The notes under the pieces are model-generated. The model did not search any database, was not told the origin of the DNA, and saw only the letters and a list, made by a program, of their open reading frames with translations. Of a stretch of 16,367 nucleotides of DNA, positions 15,701 to 16,367 are shown one piece after another. The first letter of the stretch is position 1; every line of letters begins with the position of its first letter. The position numbers and the translations under genes are program-made. Origin of the DNA: an uncultured Bacteroides sp. (GTDB taxonomy: Bacteria > Bacteroidota > Bacteroidia > Bacteroidales > Bacteroidaceae); assembly GCA_905197435.1 (NCBI GenBank), contig CAJJYX010000062.1, positions 1 through 16,367 on the forward strand. The letters run 5' to 3'.

Positions 15701-16096
15701 CAGCGGTCCCATGTCATCCGACACGGTTCCGGTAATCGTCCGCTCTTTCCCATGTTGGTTACCTTCTTGAGGAGCAGCAGGCTTTTCTGAAAGATAAACG
15801 ATATTATCCTCCACTTTATACGAAATATCCTTCCCGTTGAGAATAACATTCAAAGCATCTTCAATGGATGCATTCTTCACCTTGACATTTTCTACCGGCA
15901 ACGCAGCCAGCTTGTCGTCACAAAAAAATTGATACTTGGATTGAGACTTGATTTGTTCAATGACTGTCCCCAATGTGCCGCGAGACACTTTCAGATTTAA
16001 CTGGGCAAAGCCCCACTGGATAGAAACTGCCATGAACAACAAAACTAATAAAGCCCGCATGAATGTCGAACTCCGAAAAGCATAATTGTCTTTCAT
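12710..16096 (-). CDS. SusC-like TonB-dependent outer-membrane porin with STN domain
   Basis: This energised outer-membrane importer of N-glycan oligosaccharides works with the SusD-like lid. The ATG at 16096 gives 1128 residues; the frame extends two codons further to a GTG that I consider less likely. A Sec signal peptide ends near GFA/QLNL (about 31). An STN (secretin/TonB N-terminal) domain follows at about 33-103 (LNLKVSRGTLGTVIEQIKSQ, then ENVKVKNASIEDALNVIL). Next come a carboxypeptidase-regulatory-like beta-sandwich at about 119-190 (RTITGTVSDDMGPLIGVNVL), a TonB box near EVVITALG (about 198-205), the plug domain (about 207-345, with YVIDGVP and AALYGSEAANGAIIITT) and the barrel to the terminal FSLSFKF. 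The STN domain is the part that signals to an inner-membrane anti-sigma factor in FecA-type systems, so ECF sigma/anti-sigma control is predicted, though neither gene is in the window. It is the first gene of the run after the promoter region. Confidence 0.97.
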   Translation of the reverse strand: MKDNYAFRSSTFMRALLVLLFMAVSIQWGFAQLNLKVSRGTLGTVIEQIKSQSKYQFFCDDKLAALPVENVKVKNASIEDALNVILNGKDISYKVEDNIVYLSEKPAAPQEGNQHGKERTITGTVSDDMGPLIGVNVLIKGTSDGCITDLDGNFTLATTIANPVIVFSYIGYITQQIPVKGNAPINVMMAGDSQLLEEVVITALGIKRSEKALSYNVQQVNTDAITSNKDANFVNSLSGKVAGVNINASSSGVGGVSKVVMRGTKSIMQSSNALYVIDGVPIFSGRGTAGGKEFDSQGSSEPIADINPEDIESMSVLTGAAAAALYGSEAANGAIIITTKKGKEGKVSLTVSSNTEFTNPFVMPSFQNRYGTGTGGVMSTSGAMSWGAPLSAANNYNYSPKDDYFQTGIVGTESISLSTGTEKNQTYASAAAVNSKGIVPNNKYNRYNFTVRNTTTFLDDKMTLDFGASYILQNDQNMTNQGTYNNPLVGAYLFPRGNDWADISMYERYDAARKIYTQYWPVGDEGMVMQNPYWINSRNLRQNKKDRYMLNAGLSYKILDWLTVSGRVRLDNSNNDYTEKFYASTNTQLTESSSRGLYGIAKTQDKQLYADFLVSINKYFGEDWSLQANVGGSFSDIRSDVMKTRGPIADGGDAFSGEPVGLTNYFAIQNLSASKTQRLQEGWREQTQSLFASVELGYKNTYFLTLTGRNDWPSQLAGPNSNSKSFFYPSAGGSVVLSELMPDLNRDYLSFIKVRGSWASVGSAFSRYLANPHYEWNSSSGQWSITTQYPLYNLKPERTNSWEIGLNMRFLKNFELDVTYYNAKTMNQTFNPQLPVSGWSAMYIQTGAVRNSGIELSLNYKNTWKDFTWDTGITFSKNKNKILALADNAVNPITGELFSLSILNMGGLADARFLLKEGGSMGDLYSLRDMKRDVNGQIFVDQNGTVATEAITDPDKYIKLGSVLPKGNLAWRNNFIWKNFTAGFLISARLGGVVYSRTQAMLDYYGVSEASADARDLGYVLVNGKDKVNPEAWYGVVGSGTAVPQYYTYSATNVRLQEVSVGYTIPRKVLNDVCDIKVSLVGRNLWMIYSKAPFDPESVASTDNFYQGIDYFMMPALRNIGFSLSFKF

Positions 16097-16212
16097 AAAC
16101 ACAATTTATAGGTTATACAATAAATTACTTTGAGAGACTCACTCTCTCGTATTCTTATATAGAACAACGGGCAATGAAAATACACTTAGTGAAAAAGTGT
16201 CTTTATTATCAT
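16097..16212 (-). promoter_or_regulatory. Promoter/leader region of the SusC-led operon
   Basis: The 116 nt between the bidirectional terminator and the SusC ATG must contain the main promoter of the locus if the terminator is efficient. It is A/T-rich and holds two short dyads: GAGAG...CTCTC around 16132-16148 and ACACTT (16182-16187) with AAGTGT (16195-16200). No clear housekeeping Bacteroides pair (-33 TTTG, -7 TAnnTTTG) was found, which would fit an ECF-type promoter given the STN domain of the porin. That link is inference. Confidence 0.45.
16182..16200. promoter_or_regulatory. Short dyad upstream of SusC gene, possible operator
   Basis: ACACTT at 16182-16187 and AAGTGT at 16195-16200 form a perfect 6-bp inverted repeat around a 7-nt centre that includes a second small dyad (CACTTAGTG). 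It lies about 86-104 nt upstream of the SusC ATG, a position that could serve an activator or promoter element. Short dyads in A/T-rich DNA are common by chance. Confidence 0.25.
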
Positions 16213-16280
16213 TAATCCTAAAAAGGGGGTGTCTTGCAAATATGTTAGCTTATTTGCAAGACACCCCCTTTTTAGGATTA
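16213..16280. terminator. Bidirectional intrinsic terminator, perfect 30-bp stem
   Basis: The left arm at 16213-16242 (TAATCCTAAAAAGGGGGTGT then CTTGCAAATA) is the exact reverse complement of the right arm at 16251-16280, around an 8-nt loop (TGTTAGCT). The stem contains A5G5 on one side and C5T5 on the other, so each strand ends in a GC block followed by a T-run, as in a two-way rho-independent terminator. It starts 10 nt past the stop codon of the upstream gene (16291) and would insulate the glycan locus from it. A perfect stem of this length is longer than typical terminators. Confidence 0.9.
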
Positions 16281-16290
16281 TTACTATTCT

Positions 16291-16367
16291 TTACTTCTTC
16301 AGCTCATTCGAAAAAGAGTAAGGATAATCTTCCGGCTGCGTACCTCTCTTCATATTCGGCCGGCTGC
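16291..16367 (-). CDS. C-terminal end of an unidentified upstream gene
   Basis: An open minus-strand frame enters at the right edge and ends at TAA (16291-16293), giving about 25 residues that finish in PEDYPYSFSNELKK. The terminator that follows 10 nt later supports this being a real gene end. I do not recognise the protein from so short a tail. The terminator between them suggests it is not cotranscribed with the SusC gene. Confidence 0.6.
   Translation of the reverse strand, partial: SRPNMKRGTQPEDYPYSFSNELKK

Noticed and set aside
16097..16102. GTG start two codons upstream for the SusC gene
   Set aside because: The ATG at 16096 is more usual and leaves the signal peptide intact. Nothing in the sequence favours the GTG.
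16313..16367. Assigning a function to the truncated upstream gene
   Set aside because: Only about 25 C-terminal residues are visible and they match no motif I recognise.

Overview
The window looks like part of a Bacteroides (Bacteroidota) chromosome. The evidence is a SusC/SusD outer-membrane pair, DUF1735-type surface lipoproteins, lipoprotein signals with Asp/Glu-rich starts, and A/T-rich Bacteroides-style leaders. All nine recognisable or partial genes lie on the minus strand, so transcription runs from the right end to the left end. I cannot name the species from sequence alone.

Right to left: (a) 16291-16367 holds the last codons of an unrelated upstream gene, followed by a perfect 30-bp inverted repeat that reads as a bidirectional intrinsic terminator (16213-16280). 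(b) A short promoter/leader region (16097-16212) precedes a tight five-gene run with gaps of about 9-40 nt: SusC-like TonB-dependent porin with an STN domain (12710-16096), SusD-like lipoprotein (11109-12698), a catalytically dead GH18-fold lipoprotein (10073-11086), a DUF1735+LamG-like lipoprotein (8909-10063) and a DUF1735+GH18 endoglycosidase with a C-terminal extension (6888-8870). (c) A 227-nt gap with a strong hairpin is followed by a second tight run: GH92 alpha-mannosidase (4390-6660), AmpG-like MFS permease (3064-4368) and GH130 mannosyl-GlcNAc phosphorylase (2063-3034). (d) A 321-nt gap with a degenerate 22-bp tandem repeat array precedes a second GH92 alpha-mannosidase, which runs off the left end (1-1741).

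Together the genes make a nearly self-contained utilisation locus for high-mannose (oligomannose) N-glycans. The surface GH18 enzyme would cut the chitobiose core of N-glycoproteins. The SusD-like protein, the pseudo-GH18 and the LamG protein would bind glycan at the surface. The SusC-like porin would import Man(n)GlcNAc, and the two GH92 enzymes would strip alpha-mannose in the periplasm. The MFS permease would carry Man-beta-1,4-GlcNAc across the inner membrane, and GH130 would phosphorolyse it to mannose-1-phosphate and GlcNAc. No sialidase, galactosidase, hexosaminidase or fucosidase is present, which argues against complex-type N-glycans as the main target. The pathway type is known in Bacteroides. 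The least explained items are the 22-bp hairpin-forming repeat array, the inactivated GH18 homologue, the C-terminal extension on the endoglycosidase, and the absence of any regulator in the window even though the SusC STN domain predicts sigma/anti-sigma control.

No rRNA, tRNA, CRISPR array, insertion sequence or integrase was seen.
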